A DNA stretch of 23,786 bases from assembly GCA_902490585.1 (NCBI GenBank), contig CABUEI010000031.1, positions 1 through 23,786 on the forward strand, given 5' to 3'. The DNA is from an uncultured Oscillospiraceae bacterium (GTDB lineage Bacteria; Bacillota; Clostridia; Oscillospirales; Ruminococcaceae). The translations under genes were made by a program, and so were the position numbers. Below are positions 15,141 to 23,742 of this stretch, in pieces (position 1 is the first letter of the stretch; each line of letters opens with the position of its first letter). Below the pieces are notes generated by a model. The model was not told the DNA's origin. It did not search any database and saw only the letters and a list, made by a program, of their open reading frames with translations.

Positions 15141-15241
15141 TCACCGGAACTGCATTTATAAAAACGATTACACAAATTCGCTTTTTTGCACAAATCAAGG
15201 CTCTTTATATTAGTCAAATCTTATAAAATCGCTACAAACGC

Positions 15242-15270
15242 TTTACTATCAGGTTAAAATATGCTATAAT
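15242..15270 (+). promoter_or_regulatory. Promoter of the diguanylate cyclase operon
   Basis: TGCTATAAT (TATAAT 15265-15270) is a perfect extended -10. The -35 (TTTACT, 15242-15247) is weak at 17-nt spacing. The leader of about 80 nt holds a 4-codon ORF (ATGAATATACCGTAA at 15310-15324) but no riboswitch pattern I know. Confidence 0.6.
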
Positions 15271-15352
15271 ATCATGAGAATTAGTATGACCATCGTCCGT
15301 AGAGGATATATGAATATACCGTAAAAGACGTGGGAAAGGTTGGTTATTTTTT

Positions 15353-17494
15353 ATGAAGATAAAGAGCTTACTGATTATAGTACTTGCGTGCTTTGTAATT
15401 ATTCCGTCGGTTGTATTTGCAACATTTGCAAACGTCGAAATGAATAAACTCGCACTGAAGAATTATAAGCAGACTGCACAGTCAATGGCTGAAAATCAGA
15501 CATACAACATATCCGAGTATTTCCGTATTATCTCGGCAAGTGCCAAGCAGATAGCCGACAATCCCGATATACTGAAGTTTGATAAAGAGAAAGACCCTAC
15601 CACTACAGACGCACTGAAGATATATTCTACAATTTCTTCTGCCGATAATGAGAATGTCAGAATCGACAGAATAATGATCGTCAACAAGAGCGATTGTAAG
15701 CCTGTAGTTGCTACAAACGATGATTTATCAAGTCTTGCCAAGAACGAGGTACTCTACGGTACACTTAAAAGTATATGTGAAAGAAAAGACGGTGAAGTTA
15801 CATTCTACACTCCCGATGTATACACGACTTTCAAAGAAGGCGACAAGGAGCAGAACGACCCGCTTTTCCCCGGAAAGTCCAGCAACAGTCTGCGACTTGT
15901 TGTAAAGTATACGGTTGGTGATTATTACATCGTTACATTCTTTAACAGCACAGCACTCAGATCATTCGCAACATCATCACAGTTTGCAAACAACAGTAAA
16001 CTGATACTGATTGACCCTAACGGTTCTATCATGCACGACAGCTACATAGGTAACACTTCCGACAAGAAGAACAGTGCATATCTCAAGTTCACGGATAAGG
16101 CACAGGTCGGTTCTGTAGTTGAAGTTGATAACTTCAAGGGTACAGACAACGGCGTTATTCCTACAATCGGTTTCACCTCAAAGATGCCTACTATAAATGA
16201 AGGCGAGGAAGGTAACTGGACGCTTGCGATCATTGCAGAAACGGATAAGGCATACACTTTATCGGGTGAAGCAATCGGCAGCATTATCGGAATAATTGTA
16301 TTTGTTTCAATTGTATTCATTGCAGGTGCTGTGGTACTTGTATTCATTATCACAAAGCCTATAAAGGTAATCGAAGAAACACTCGTAAAGGTTCACAGAG
16401 GTGACCACGAGGCAAGAATCAATCTTATCGCAAACAACGAGTACGGTCAGATTGCCCGTACATTCAACGACCTTATTGATGATATCGTAGTAAGTGAAGG
16501 CAGATACCGCACGATCATCGAAATGTCGGATAACATAATCTTTGAGTGGAACTTCAAGACAAACGACGTATTCTTCTCAAACAACTTCAACAAGAAGTTC
16601 AGCTACCGTGCTCCGTCAGACCATTTTGGAGACAGCTTCCTGCTTAAAGTAAAGGTACATCCCGAGGATAACGACCGTTATCACAAGGATCTCGAAAAGC
16701 TCTCAAAGGGCGAAGAGTTTGAGGGTAATGAGTACCGCTGGAAGAATATCTACGGTGACTATATCTGGATTCTTATGCGTACAGCAACGATCCGTGACAG
16801 AGACGGTAACATAGCTAAGATAGTCGGCGTTATCGTTGATATCGACCGTGCTAAGAAGAGTGAAAAGCTTCTTACAGAAAGAGCAAGTTACGACAGCCTT
16901 ACAGGTCTTTACAACCGTGAATCAATCGAGCGTACAATTGATAACGAAATCGAACTTATCAATGTCCGCAAGAGCGAGGTTGCTATCCTGTTCATTGACG
17001 TTGACGACTTCAAGATTTATAACGATAAGTACAGCCATGCTACAGGCGACCAGGTTCTGAAGTTTGTTGCAAATACAATAAACTTTGTAATCAAGGGCTT
17101 CGGTACGGCAGGTCGTTATGGCGGTGATGAATTCGTAGCCTGCGTAAGAAATATTGAAACAAATGATCCTACAAGAGTTGCCCGTGATATTCTGTCGGGA
17201 CTCAAGGAAGGCTTTACATCGGATAACGGCGATAAGCTTACGGTCAACGCAAGTATCGGTATTTCGATTATCAAGGATTCTTCAATGCACGTTGATGAGA
17301 TAATCGGTATGGCTGACGATGCAATGTACAAGATCAAGAAGAACGGTAAGTCAAACTTCGGTATTCTCAATAAGGAGCCGGTTGCTAAGCCTGTTCCCGC
17401 TGAGGTTGAGGAAGAAGACGTTATCGGCACTGCTGAGGAAACGACTGCTTCTGCAGAAGAAGATACTCAGTCTGATGCACCTGTACAGGAGTAA
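15353..17494 (+). CDS. Membrane diguanylate cyclase (extracellular sensor-HAMP-PAS-GGDEF)
   Basis: The 713-residue protein has an uncleaved signal anchor (SLLIIVLACFVIIPSVVFA, ~4-22), an extracellular Cache-like sensor of about 280 residues, a second membrane helix (SIIGIIVFVSIVFIAGAVVL, from ~308), a HAMP linker (PIKVIEETLVKVHRGDHEAR..., ~335-380), a PAS fold with the PAC end VGVIVDIDRAKKSEK (~381-500) and a GGDEF domain beginning DSLTGLYNRESIERTI (~511). The active-site loop GRYGGDEF is intact (GGDEF at 590-594), as is DVDDFKIYNDKYSHATGD, so it should make c-di-GMP from 2 GTP. The RxxD inhibitory site is absent. An acidic ~55-residue tail ends the protein. The ribosome site GAAAGG is ~14 nt from ATG, rather far. 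The lipoprotein gene follows after 3 nt. Confidence 0.92.
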   Translation: MKIKSLLIIVLACFVIIPSVVFATFANVEMNKLALKNYKQTAQSMAENQTYNISEYFRIISASAKQIADNPDILKFDKEKDPTTTDALKIYSTISSADNENVRIDRIMIVNKSDCKPVVATNDDLSSLAKNEVLYGTLKSICERKDGEVTFYTPDVYTTFKEGDKEQNDPLFPGKSSNSLRLVVKYTVGDYYIVTFFNSTALRSFATSSQFANNSKLILIDPNGSIMHDSYIGNTSDKKNSAYLKFTDKAQVGSVVEVDNFKGTDNGVIPTIGFTSKMPTINEGEEGNWTLAIIAETDKAYTLSGEAIGSIIGIIVFVSIVFIAGAVVLVFIITKPIKVIEETLVKVHRGDHEARINLIANNEYGQIARTFNDLIDDIVVSEGRYRTIIEMSDNIIFEWNFKTNDVFFSNNFNKKFSYRAPSDHFGDSFLLKVKVHPEDNDRYHKDLEKLSKGEEFEGNEYRWKNIYGDYIWILMRTATIRDRDGNIAKIVGVIVDIDRAKKSEKLLTERASYDSLTGLYNRESIERTIDNEIELINVRKSEVAILFIDVDDFKIYNDKYSHATGDQVLKFVANTINFVIKGFGTAGRYGGDEFVACVRNIETNDPTRVARDILSGLKEGFTSDNGDKLTVNASIGISIIKDSSMHVDEIIGMADDAMYKIKKNGKSNFGILNKEPVAKPVPAEVEEEDVIGTAEETTASAEEDTQSDAPVQE

Positions 17495-17497
17495 TTC

Positions 17498-18556
17498 ATG
17501 ACACGAAATAAATCGGCTATAAGTTCAATAGGAGTGCTGTTTTTGACAGCACTCCTTGCTGTATCGTCAAGCGGATGTAAACAGTTTGTTCAGACGGTAA
17601 GTTACTTTAGATACAGGCATGAATATGATAATCTGGCACTTGAATATTGCAGAGAAGTATACAACGCATTTGCAAATAAAGACAGCGGTACTATAGAAAA
17701 GCAGATAGCAAAACCTGTTGTCGAAAAACATGATATAAAAGCTGAAGCAGAAAAAGCTTTTGCTTTTTTAGACGGTGAGATCGACAAAGACAGAATATTT
17801 GAAGAAATCAGCGATTTAAAGCAGTGGTCGCAGTTCCACAATATCGACAGCGTCGACTATACCAATAACTATACTGCCGGTTGTACGATAGAAGATGTCA
17901 TTACCGATAAAGGCACGGTATATGATATTGATATGCGGATATGCTTTGCGTATAAGCAGAATGAAGATAATGTCGGTATTATGGATATTGCCGTTGTACA
18001 GCGTGACGATGATTATGAAAACGAGGACAGCAGAGTAAGAATAGGTGAGTTTATCGAAATGCTGAGTCCATGCAAGTTACCCTCAGAATATACTGAAATG
18101 CCTGACAAAGAAGCGTTTTCGTTAAGCGTCAGAGAGACATATACTGATAATATGCTTTGTGCCTTGGGAAAGGGTGACAGAGAATGGTTGTACGGGCAAT
18201 TCAGAAATTCGATGAAAAATGATGAGCTGAAAGCGAAAATATCCAATGTTTTTCAGTTTATCGGCGGAAGTGCCACAGGTTATTCATCAGTGAATAATGG
18301 TTTTGCCACAAAGAGGGTAAATTACGGAACGATAGAGCAAATGACTGATGAAATGATAATATATGATGTTATCGGTGCAGATGGGAATGTGTATCAGATA
18401 GAATACGAAATAACGTATTTTGATGATGATTTGCCTGAAAAAATAGGAATAAACTATTTCGTAGTCAGTCGTGTTGGCGGATATGATTCATCGTTTGATC
18501 ATATAATTCTGGACAGCATAAAAATAGGAGGAAACGATGATACGGGAAGTGCGTGA
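17498..18556 (+). CDS. Lipoprotein with two similar NTF2-like/DUF5104-like halves
   Basis: ATG 17498 uses AGGAG at the very end of the cyclase gene (17487-17491), so the two are coupled. The 352-residue product has a lipoprotein signal (SSIGVLFLTALLAVSSSGCK, lipid-accepting Cys at ~27), so it is anchored on the outer face of the membrane. Two halves of about 150 residues look alike: each starts with a helix (LEYCREVYNAFANKDSGTIE; SLSVRETYTDNMLCALGKGD) followed by a helix-rich part and then strands (NYTAGCTIEDVITDKGTVYDI; VNYGTIEQMTDEMIIYDVIG). This layout fits NTF2-like lipoproteins of gut Clostridia such as DUF5104, a tentative call. Its close linkage to a sensor cyclase suggests it may bind the sensor's ligand or regulate its extracellular domain; that is inference. 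Confidence 0.75.
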   Translation: MTRNKSAISSIGVLFLTALLAVSSSGCKQFVQTVSYFRYRHEYDNLALEYCREVYNAFANKDSGTIEKQIAKPVVEKHDIKAEAEKAFAFLDGEIDKDRIFEEISDLKQWSQFHNIDSVDYTNNYTAGCTIEDVITDKGTVYDIDMRICFAYKQNEDNVGIMDIAVVQRDDDYENEDSRVRIGEFIEMLSPCKLPSEYTEMPDKEAFSLSVRETYTDNMLCALGKGDREWLYGQFRNSMKNDELKAKISNVFQFIGGSATGYSSVNNGFATKRVNYGTIEQMTDEMIIYDVIGADGNVYQIEYEITYFDDDLPEKIGINYFVVSRVGGYDSSFDHIILDSIKIGGNDDTGSA

Positions 18557-18974
18557 AGATGAATATGAACAGCTGATGTGCCTTTATTGTCAGTTGCATG
18601 AAACGAGCGTACCCGATTATTCGGGTACAACCAAAGAGCTTTGGCAAAGGCTTGTGGGTAACCCTGATTATCACTTTATTGTAGCTGTGGAAGACGGAAA
18701 GATAGTATCAACCTGTACCTGCATAATAGTGCCAAATATGACGCACGGACCACGTTCTTACGCTTTTGTTGAGAATGTAGTGACCGATAGTGAATATCGT
18801 GGCAGAGGACTTGCTACAGCGTGTCTTGATAAAGCAAAGGAGATTGCGCAGGCAGAGAACTGTTATCGGCTTATACTTATGACAGGCTCAAAGCTTGAAA
18901 GCACGTTGAACTTCTACAGACGGGCAGGGTATGACGATAAGGAAAAAACGGGCTTTATCCTGCATTTAGATTAA
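18537..18974 (+). CDS. GNAT-family N-acetyltransferase
   Basis: ATG 18537 follows AGGAGG (18526-18531) and overlaps the lipoprotein gene by 20 nt in another frame. The 145-residue protein is a single GNAT domain: strand-rich FIVAVEDGKIVSTCTCII, then VENVVTDSEYRGRGLATACL with the R-G-x-G acetyl-CoA pyrophosphate loop, and a C-terminal LILMTGSKLESTLNFYRRAGY with the catalytic-region Tyr common in the family. It transfers an acetyl group from acetyl-CoA to an amine on an unknown small molecule or protein. Third gene of the cyclase operon and followed by a strong terminator. Confidence 0.88.
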   Translation: MIREVREDEYEQLMCLYCQLHETSVPDYSGTTKELWQRLVGNPDYHFIVAVEDGKIVSTCTCIIVPNMTHGPRSYAFVENVVTDSEYRGRGLATACLDKAKEIAQAENCYRLILMTGSKLESTLNFYRRAGYDDKEKTGFILHLD

Positions 18975-18979
18975 AAAAC

Positions 18980-19015
18980 AAATCACCTGTGTATCGGAAA
19001 TACATAGGTGATTTT
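18980..19015 (+). terminator. Terminator of the cyclase-lipoprotein-GNAT operon
   Basis: AAATCACCTGTGTAT (18980-18994) pairs with ATACATAGGTGATTT (19000-19014) with one G-U and a 5-nt loop, then TG. Long A run precedes it, so it could also act on the other strand. Confidence 0.75.
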
Positions 19016-19024
19016 GTATATAAT

Positions 19025-19051
19025 AAACCCCTTATCATGCGATAAGGGGTT
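19025..19051 (-). terminator. Terminator of the decarboxylase operon
   Basis: AACCCCTTATC (19026-19036) pairs with GATAAGGGGTT (19041-19051), loop ATGC; on the minus strand TTATTATATA follows. It lies 20 nt beyond the beta-subunit stop. Confidence 0.7.
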
Positions 19052-19071
19052 AAGCTGTTTATATATTCGGA

Positions 19072-20310
19072 TTAGCCGAAGATGTTAAGCAGAACACCTG
19101 CGGCAACGGCTGAACCGATAACACCTGCAACGTTCGGTCCCATAGCGTGCATGAGAAGGAAGTTTGAAGGGTTTTCCTTAGAGCCGACTGTCTGTGAAAC
19201 ACGGGCAGCCATAGGAACTGCGGATACACCGGCTGAACCGATAAGTGGGTTGATCTTGCCGCCTGAAAGCTTGTTCATAAGCTTTGCAAGTAACAGACCG
19301 CCTGCCGTACCGAAGCAGAAAGCGATAAGACCGAGACCAACTATCATGATTGTCTTGAGTGTGAGGAAGTTAGCCGCTGTTGCGGTAGCACCTACAACCG
19401 TACCAAGCATGATTGTGATAATATTCATCAGTTCGTTGGAAGCTGTCTTAACAAGTCTGTCAACAACGCCGCTCTCTCTGAAGAGGTTACCGAGCATCAG
19501 CATACCTACAAGGGGAGTAGCATCGGGAACGATGAAGGCAACGATAAGTGTAACAGCTACAGGGAATATGATCTTTTCTCTCTTTGTAACGGGGCGTAAT
19601 CCGTCCATTACAATGGCACGTTCTTTCTTTGTTGTAAGCAGCTTCATTATAGGAGGCTGAATTACGGGAACGAGTGCCATATAGGAATATGCGGCAACCG
19701 CTATTGAACCGAGCAATTGCGGGGCTAGCTTTGATGTAAGGAATATCGCAGTAGGTCCGTCGGCACCGCCTATGATACCTATTGATGCGGCTTCCTTGAA
19801 TGTGAATGCGACACCGTCAATACCTGTAAGGCTAAGTGCACAAGCACCGAGGAATGTTATAAAGATACCGAGCTGAGCTGCTGCACCGAGCAGTAAGCTC
19901 TTGGGGTTTGCTATCAGAGGACCGAAGTCTGTCATACAGCCGATACCTAAGAATATCAGCGGAGGGAATATCTGAAGCTTAACGCCGAGATACAGTATGT
20001 CGAGCAGACCGCCGTTGTGCAGTACTTCACCGTAGTTGACACCGTTTTCGGCAAAGTTAGCGGCTATTGCCGGGTCGGGACTTATACCGAACATTTCGGG
20101 GTGGAACATATTCGCACCGGGAATATTGGTAAGCATCATACCGAAAGCGATAGGAAGTAACAGCAGAGGCTCAAACTTTCTTACTATTGCAAGATACATA
20201 AGTAAGAATGAAACAGCTATCATAAGACCCTGCTGAGGGGTTATGTTGCAGAAGCCCGATTTTTGTGCAAGCGCAACAAGGGCATTCCAGAAAACGTCTA
20301 AAATTTCCAT
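19072..20310 (-). CDS. oadB: Na+-translocating decarboxylase beta subunit
   Basis: ATG 20310 has AAGGAG six nt upstream. The 412-residue, highly hydrophobic protein carries the family signature IGIIGGADGPTAIFLTSKLAP, plus FPPLIFLGIGCMTDFGPLIA and GLAFC/GTAGGLLLAKLMNKLSGGKINPLIGSAGVSAVPMAARV near the end. It is the membrane channel that couples decarboxylation of a biotin-bound carboxyl group to Na+ export (oxaloacetate, methylmalonyl-CoA or glutaconyl-CoA decarboxylase; the substrate depends on the alpha subunit, not in this window). Length is normal. Co-transcribed with the gamma-type subunit 28 nt upstream. The symbol is a class label; mmdB or gcdB would be equally defensible. Confidence 0.92.
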   Translation of the reverse strand: MEILDVFWNALVALAQKSGFCNITPQQGLMIAVSFLLMYLAIVRKFEPLLLLPIAFGMMLTNIPGANMFHPEMFGISPDPAIAANFAENGVNYGEVLHNGGLLDILYLGVKLQIFPPLIFLGIGCMTDFGPLIANPKSLLLGAAAQLGIFITFLGACALSLTGIDGVAFTFKEAASIGIIGGADGPTAIFLTSKLAPQLLGSIAVAAYSYMALVPVIQPPIMKLLTTKKERAIVMDGLRPVTKREKIIFPVAVTLIVAFIVPDATPLVGMLMLGNLFRESGVVDRLVKTASNELMNIITIMLGTVVGATATAANFLTLKTIMIVGLGLIAFCFGTAGGLLLAKLMNKLSGGKINPLIGSAGVSAVPMAARVSQTVGSKENPSNFLLMHAMGPNVAGVIGSAVAAGVLLNIFG

Positions 20311-20338
20311 CTTGTTCTCCTTTTATTTAGTCTGAGCT

Positions 20339-20755
20339 TTAAAACGAACGGGTATTCTCGTTTACGCCCGCATTGCCCCAGCTTGAACGAGGCTGTTTTT
20401 CGGCACGTTTGATTCTCTTGATTGCATAGGTCTTTCCGTCGCCTGCTGTGTAAGCGGCGATAGCGGCAGAAATAACAGCTATAACCTCATCGTCGTTCTC
20501 GTCCTCTTCGATAAGTTCTACAGGAGCGGGAGCAGGTGCAGGTTTAGCAGTCTTTTCGGCAGGCTTAGCATCCTTTTTCTTCTTGTTTCCCAGATTGCAG
20601 AAGAAGGAAATGATGTAAAGCAGTCCTATAAGCAGTCCTAAGATCAGGAAAACAACAACTATACCGGTAATAACCGTAGCCCACATACCGCTAATGCTGT
20701 CAGCGGCTGACTTTTCGGTGATTATCGCCATAGTACGCAGTAAATTGTCCGTCAT
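20339..20755 (-). CDS. Decarboxylase gamma (OadG-type) subunit
   Basis: ATG 20755 follows GGAGA; a second ATG lies a few nt earlier out of frame. The 138-residue protein has one membrane helix (VITGIVVVFLILGLLIGLLYIISF, ~28-51), an Ala/Pro/Lys-rich linker (KPAEKTAKPAPAPAPV) and a short C-terminal domain VIAVISAAIAAYTAGDGKTY, with IKRIKRAEKQPRSSWGNAG, typical of OadG-family subunits in Firmicutes that help assemble the decarboxylase. It heads the operon with the beta subunit; biotin carrier and carboxyltransferase genes are not seen. Confident at family level, less so for the enzyme. Confidence 0.8.
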   Translation of the reverse strand: MTDNLLRTMAIITEKSAADSISGMWATVITGIVVVFLILGLLIGLLYIISFFCNLGNKKKKDAKPAEKTAKPAPAPAPVELIEEDENDDEVIAVISAAIAAYTAGDGKTYAIKRIKRAEKQPRSSWGNAGVNENTRSF

Positions 20756-20843
20756 GCATGATTCTCCATTCTTAATTGTTCTCGCAATGCAGTGCCGTTT
20801 TTGCTGATTACAGCATAATGCGGCATAGCATAAAACTAATATA

Positions 20844-20872
20844 ATTATACCTTATTTCACACTTAAATTCAA
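20844..20872 (-). promoter_or_regulatory. Promoter of the decarboxylase operon
   Basis: On the minus strand, TTGAAT (20872-20867), 17-nt spacer, TATAAT (20849-20844). The ~85-nt leader holds inverted bits such as GCTGTAATCAGC, without a known regulator site. Confidence 0.7.
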
Positions 20873-21015
20873 CGCTTTTCTTTGTAGATTTTTTAACAAA
20901 TTTTCTTGATGAATTATGTGTATTTTTAGCGTAAATTTAGATAATATCACAAAAACGTTGTGAAAAGCAGGGGCGGGTGCTGTTAATGGTGTATGAATGT
21001 TTACATAGTAAACTA

Positions 21016-21042
21016 AAAGGTGCTGTCGTTGACAGCACCTTT
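21016..21042 (-). terminator. Terminator of the chemotaxis-protein gene
   Basis: AAAGGTGCTGTC (21016-21027) pairs perfectly with GACAGCACCTTT (21031-21042), 3-nt loop. Read on the minus strand it ends CCTTTTAGTTT, just past the stop at 21050. Confidence 0.75.
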
Positions 21043-21049
21043 GCCTTGA

Positions 21050-23554
21050 TCAATATTTATCGTTTACGTCTTCTTTGAAGTCGTTATCAGACTGAACGGC
21101 CGTGTCAAAATGGGTAATTCCTACTGCCTTTGCCTTTTTCAGCTGTTTGTTGTCAGGGGCTTTTTCAGCTTTTGGTTTGACACTTCCGAAGTCAGCGGAT
21201 ATCGGCTTTATGAGCGACTCCGACTTTTCTTTTTTCTTTATCGGCTTATCTGCGGTTTCGGATTTCTTTTCTTCGTCGGAAACGGATTTTTCACTCTTCT
21301 CTACAGATTTCAGCGGTTTGATTTCGCTGTTTTCCGATGTGATTTTCTTTACGGAAGTTTTGTCTGTTTTCTTTGAAACCTTCACTGTTTTTTCTTCGGT
21401 GATTGGCTTTACAACCTTTATATCTTCTTCCTTAACGGCGCTTGTTTCTTCTTTATCCTTTGTTTCGGATTTTTCGCTAGCCGTTTCGGAATCCTCTGTA
21501 GCTAAAGCCTTTTCGTTTAACTTGAATTTGCTTACCATACCGTCAAGGATAGTGGCCTGTGAAGATAATTCTTCTGCCGATGCGGCACATTCTTCGCTTG
21601 TTGCCGAGTTTGTCTGAACAACGGAAGAAATCTGGTCTACTCCTGCTGTTATCTGAGAAATAGCGTTTGCCTGTTCTTCGCAGGCTGTAGAAATATCAGC
21701 TATAAGCTCTGTTGTCTGGGCTGTGGTTTCAACTATCATGCCGAGAGTCTGTGCGGTTTCGTTTGCGATTACCGTGCCGTCTTCAACAGCCTTTATCGAA
21801 TCGCCGATAAGCGTTGTTGTATCGCTTGCCGCCTGTGCAACTTTACCTGCAAGGTTTCTTACTTCGTCTGCTACTACGGCAAATCCCTTGCCTGCTTCTC
21901 CTGCTCTTGCCGCCTCAACAGCCGCATTGAGAGCAAGAATGTTTGTCTGGAATGAGATGTCGTCGATAGTTCTTATAATATTTGCTATCTGCTTTGAGGT
22001 ATCGTCTATCTTGTGCATAGCCTCAAGCAGAACGTTCATCTGTTCGTTGCCCGAACTTACAAGCTCGGCGGCGTGCTCGGAATTCTTTGCGGCATCGCCG
22101 GCTCTTGCGGCGTTGCGGTTTACCTTCTCGGATACTTCTGCAAGAGAAGCGGAAAGTTCTTCTACAGATGCCGCCTGTTTTGTAGCACCCTCAGACAGAT
22201 TAGCGGCGGCTGACGAAACCTGTCCCGCACCGTTTGCTACCTGTAAGCCTGCCGTATTTATTCCGCTCATTGTCTTGTTGAGTGAAATCATTATGCGTTC
22301 GTATGAGGTTTTCAGCTTTGCAAAGTCACCGACATAAACATCGGCAGGTGTATATGTAAGGTCGCCGTTGCCGAGTGCTGTGAGCATATTATCAAGGTCG
22401 GTGATAACATCGTTTATATGTGTTGTTATAAGGTTAGTGCTTTCGCTGAGCTGACCGATTTCCTTGTCAATATTGTTGCCGAAGTCAAGTTCTGCGGAGT
22501 GAAGATCACCCTGTGACAGTGTAACTATTCTGTCCGAGCAGAGCTTTACGGGCTTTATTATTTTCTTTACGATTGTAAGGATAAGGAGTACCGATATGAT
22601 AAAGCAGATTACCGCAACGGCTGTTCCTATAAACATTGATTGCAGAATACTGCCTGTGTATTCCGACGGGGTAGCTACTACAAGACAGCTCCAGCCGTCA
22701 GTATTTGCTATAGGAGCATAAGTAACGTATTTGTTTACACCGTCAAGAGTTACCTCGGCAAAGCCGTTTTCTCCCCTTATGGCATTGCTTATGCAGTCGG
22801 CAATACCCTGATATGAACTGTCTGCCTGTGCAAGCGTTTTGTAGTTGATACGTTCTGTGAGCTTTGTTTCATCGGGGTAGGCGATAATGGTTCCTGTCTG
22901 GTCAATAGCCATTGTGTAGCCTGTTTCGCCGATTTTCGTCTGACCTATTACGGCAGAGAATGTACTCATGTCAACGCTTGCCATAAGTACGCTTCTGAGA
23001 GTTGTGTTGTCTTTATCAAACATCGGTATCGCAACGTCCATGAGAACGTGTTTGAGGTCCTTTGCGGTGTAAGGTTCGCCTCTTGATGATTTCTTTGTTT
23101 CGACAGCCTGTTTGAAGCTTTCGTTTTCGGAGTAGTCAAGCGTTTCGGCATAGAAACATTTACCGTCTGTATTTACTATTTTTACATCGGTAAGCATGGG
23201 GTTCTTCGTCAGTATTGAAAAGCACTTTGTCGAAAGCGTGCTTGTATCGGTGAGGTCGTCAAATCCCGAATCATAAGCAATCTGCTGTAATTCCGCTGTG
23301 ATTGAACTCAGCTGATTTGAGATTGTATTTGATGACATATCTGCAACTTCGGTCAGTTGATTTCTCAGCGACTGTTTTAAAAAGCTGTAGCTCATACCTA
23401 TATTTATACCGCCGACTATAAGAAGAGAGCCGCCTACCGCAAGGCACATCCATTTAAAAATCTTGCCTGTAAGCGATTTACGTTTTTTGCGTACTTCCTG
23501 AACGTTTTTGGATATTTTATCGAGTTCTTTTGATATATCTTTTTTAGCTGACAT
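21050..23554 (-). CDS. Methyl-accepting chemotaxis protein with long charged tail
   Basis: ATG 23554 follows GGGAGGAC. The 834-residue receptor has a basic N-terminus, membrane helix 1 (WMCLAVGGSLLIVGGINIGM, ~35-54), a dCache-like extracellular sensor of ~250 residues with VDMSTFSAVIGQTKIGETGY in the usual place, helix 2 (TAVAVICFIISVLLILTIV, ~307-325), a HAMP region and a second HAMP-like segment (ITTHINDVITDLDNMLTALG), then the four-helix signalling bundle with the conserved tip IDDISFQTNILALNAAVEAA RAGEAGKGFAVVADEVRNLA. From about residue 680 a 155-residue Lys/Glu/Ser/Thr-rich tail follows (ATEDSETASEKSETK...), ending QSDNDFKEDVNDKY; no methyltransferase-docking pentapeptide. It senses a small extracellular ligand and controls CheA. 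Alone here, with its own promoter and terminator. Confidence 0.92.
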   Translation of the reverse strand: MSAKKDISKELDKISKNVQEVRKKRKSLTGKIFKWMCLAVGGSLLIVGGINIGMSYSFLKQSLRNQLTEVADMSSNTISNQLSSITAELQQIAYDSGFDDLTDTSTLSTKCFSILTKNPMLTDVKIVNTDGKCFYAETLDYSENESFKQAVETKKSSRGEPYTAKDLKHVLMDVAIPMFDKDNTTLRSVLMASVDMSTFSAVIGQTKIGETGYTMAIDQTGTIIAYPDETKLTERINYKTLAQADSSYQGIADCISNAIRGENGFAEVTLDGVNKYVTYAPIANTDGWSCLVVATPSEYTGSILQSMFIGTAVAVICFIISVLLILTIVKKIIKPVKLCSDRIVTLSQGDLHSAELDFGNNIDKEIGQLSESTNLITTHINDVITDLDNMLTALGNGDLTYTPADVYVGDFAKLKTSYERIMISLNKTMSGINTAGLQVANGAGQVSSAAANLSEGATKQAASVEELSASLAEVSEKVNRNAARAGDAAKNSEHAAELVSSGNEQMNVLLEAMHKIDDTSKQIANIIRTIDDISFQTNILALNAAVEAARAGEAGKGFAVVADEVRNLAGKVAQAASDTTTLIGDSIKAVEDGTVIANETAQTLGMIVETTAQTTELIADISTACEEQANAISQITAGVDQISSVVQTNSATSEECAASAEELSSQATILDGMVSKFKLNEKALATEDSETASEKSETKDKEETSAVKEEDIKVVKPITEEKTVKVSKKTDKTSVKKITSENSEIKPLKSVEKSEKSVSDEEKKSETADKPIKKKEKSESLIKPISADFGSVKPKAEKAPDNKQLKKAKAVGITHFDTAVQSDNDFKEDVNDKY

Positions 23555-23598
23555 TAGCTTGTCCTCCCGATTTTTACGGTAATGACCGTTATTACTAA

Positions 23599-23627
23599 AT
23601 CATACCACAATATTAGTATAAAGTCAA
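23599..23627 (-). promoter_or_regulatory. Promoter of the chemotaxis-protein gene
   Basis: On the minus strand TTGACT (23627-23622), 17-nt spacer, TATGAT (23604-23599), about 45 nt before the ATG. No sigma-28-type flagellar promoter pattern was seen. Confidence 0.65.
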
Positions 23628-23705
23628 ATGTACCAAGTGTTTTTGATGACAGATTTCACAACTGTGATAAAAATGTACGCTATATCATGTTGAATATGCA
23701 CAAAA

Positions 23706-23730
23706 ATGCACTCCCGTAGTGAGAGTGCAT
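23706..23730 (-). terminator. Terminator, probably of a gene beyond the right edge
   Basis: ATGCACTC (23706-23713) pairs with GAGTGCAT (23723-23730), 9-nt loop; on the minus strand TTTTTG follows. No plus-strand gene precedes it, so it fits a minus-strand transcript entering from the right. Confidence 0.55.
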
Positions 23731-23742
23731 TTCAGTCTGTCG

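Noticed and set aside
15271..15352. c-di-GMP riboswitch in the leader of the cyclase gene
   Set aside because: The leader lacks the GEMM core bases and paired elements; no known class fits.
19082..19660. 192-residue plus-strand ORF opposite the decarboxylase beta subunit
   Set aside because: Shadow of a well-supported membrane protein gene; no start signals.
21723..22337. 204-residue plus-strand ORF opposite the chemotaxis receptor
   Set aside because: Antisense of the conserved signalling bundle; Ala/Ser-rich nonsense with no ribosome site.
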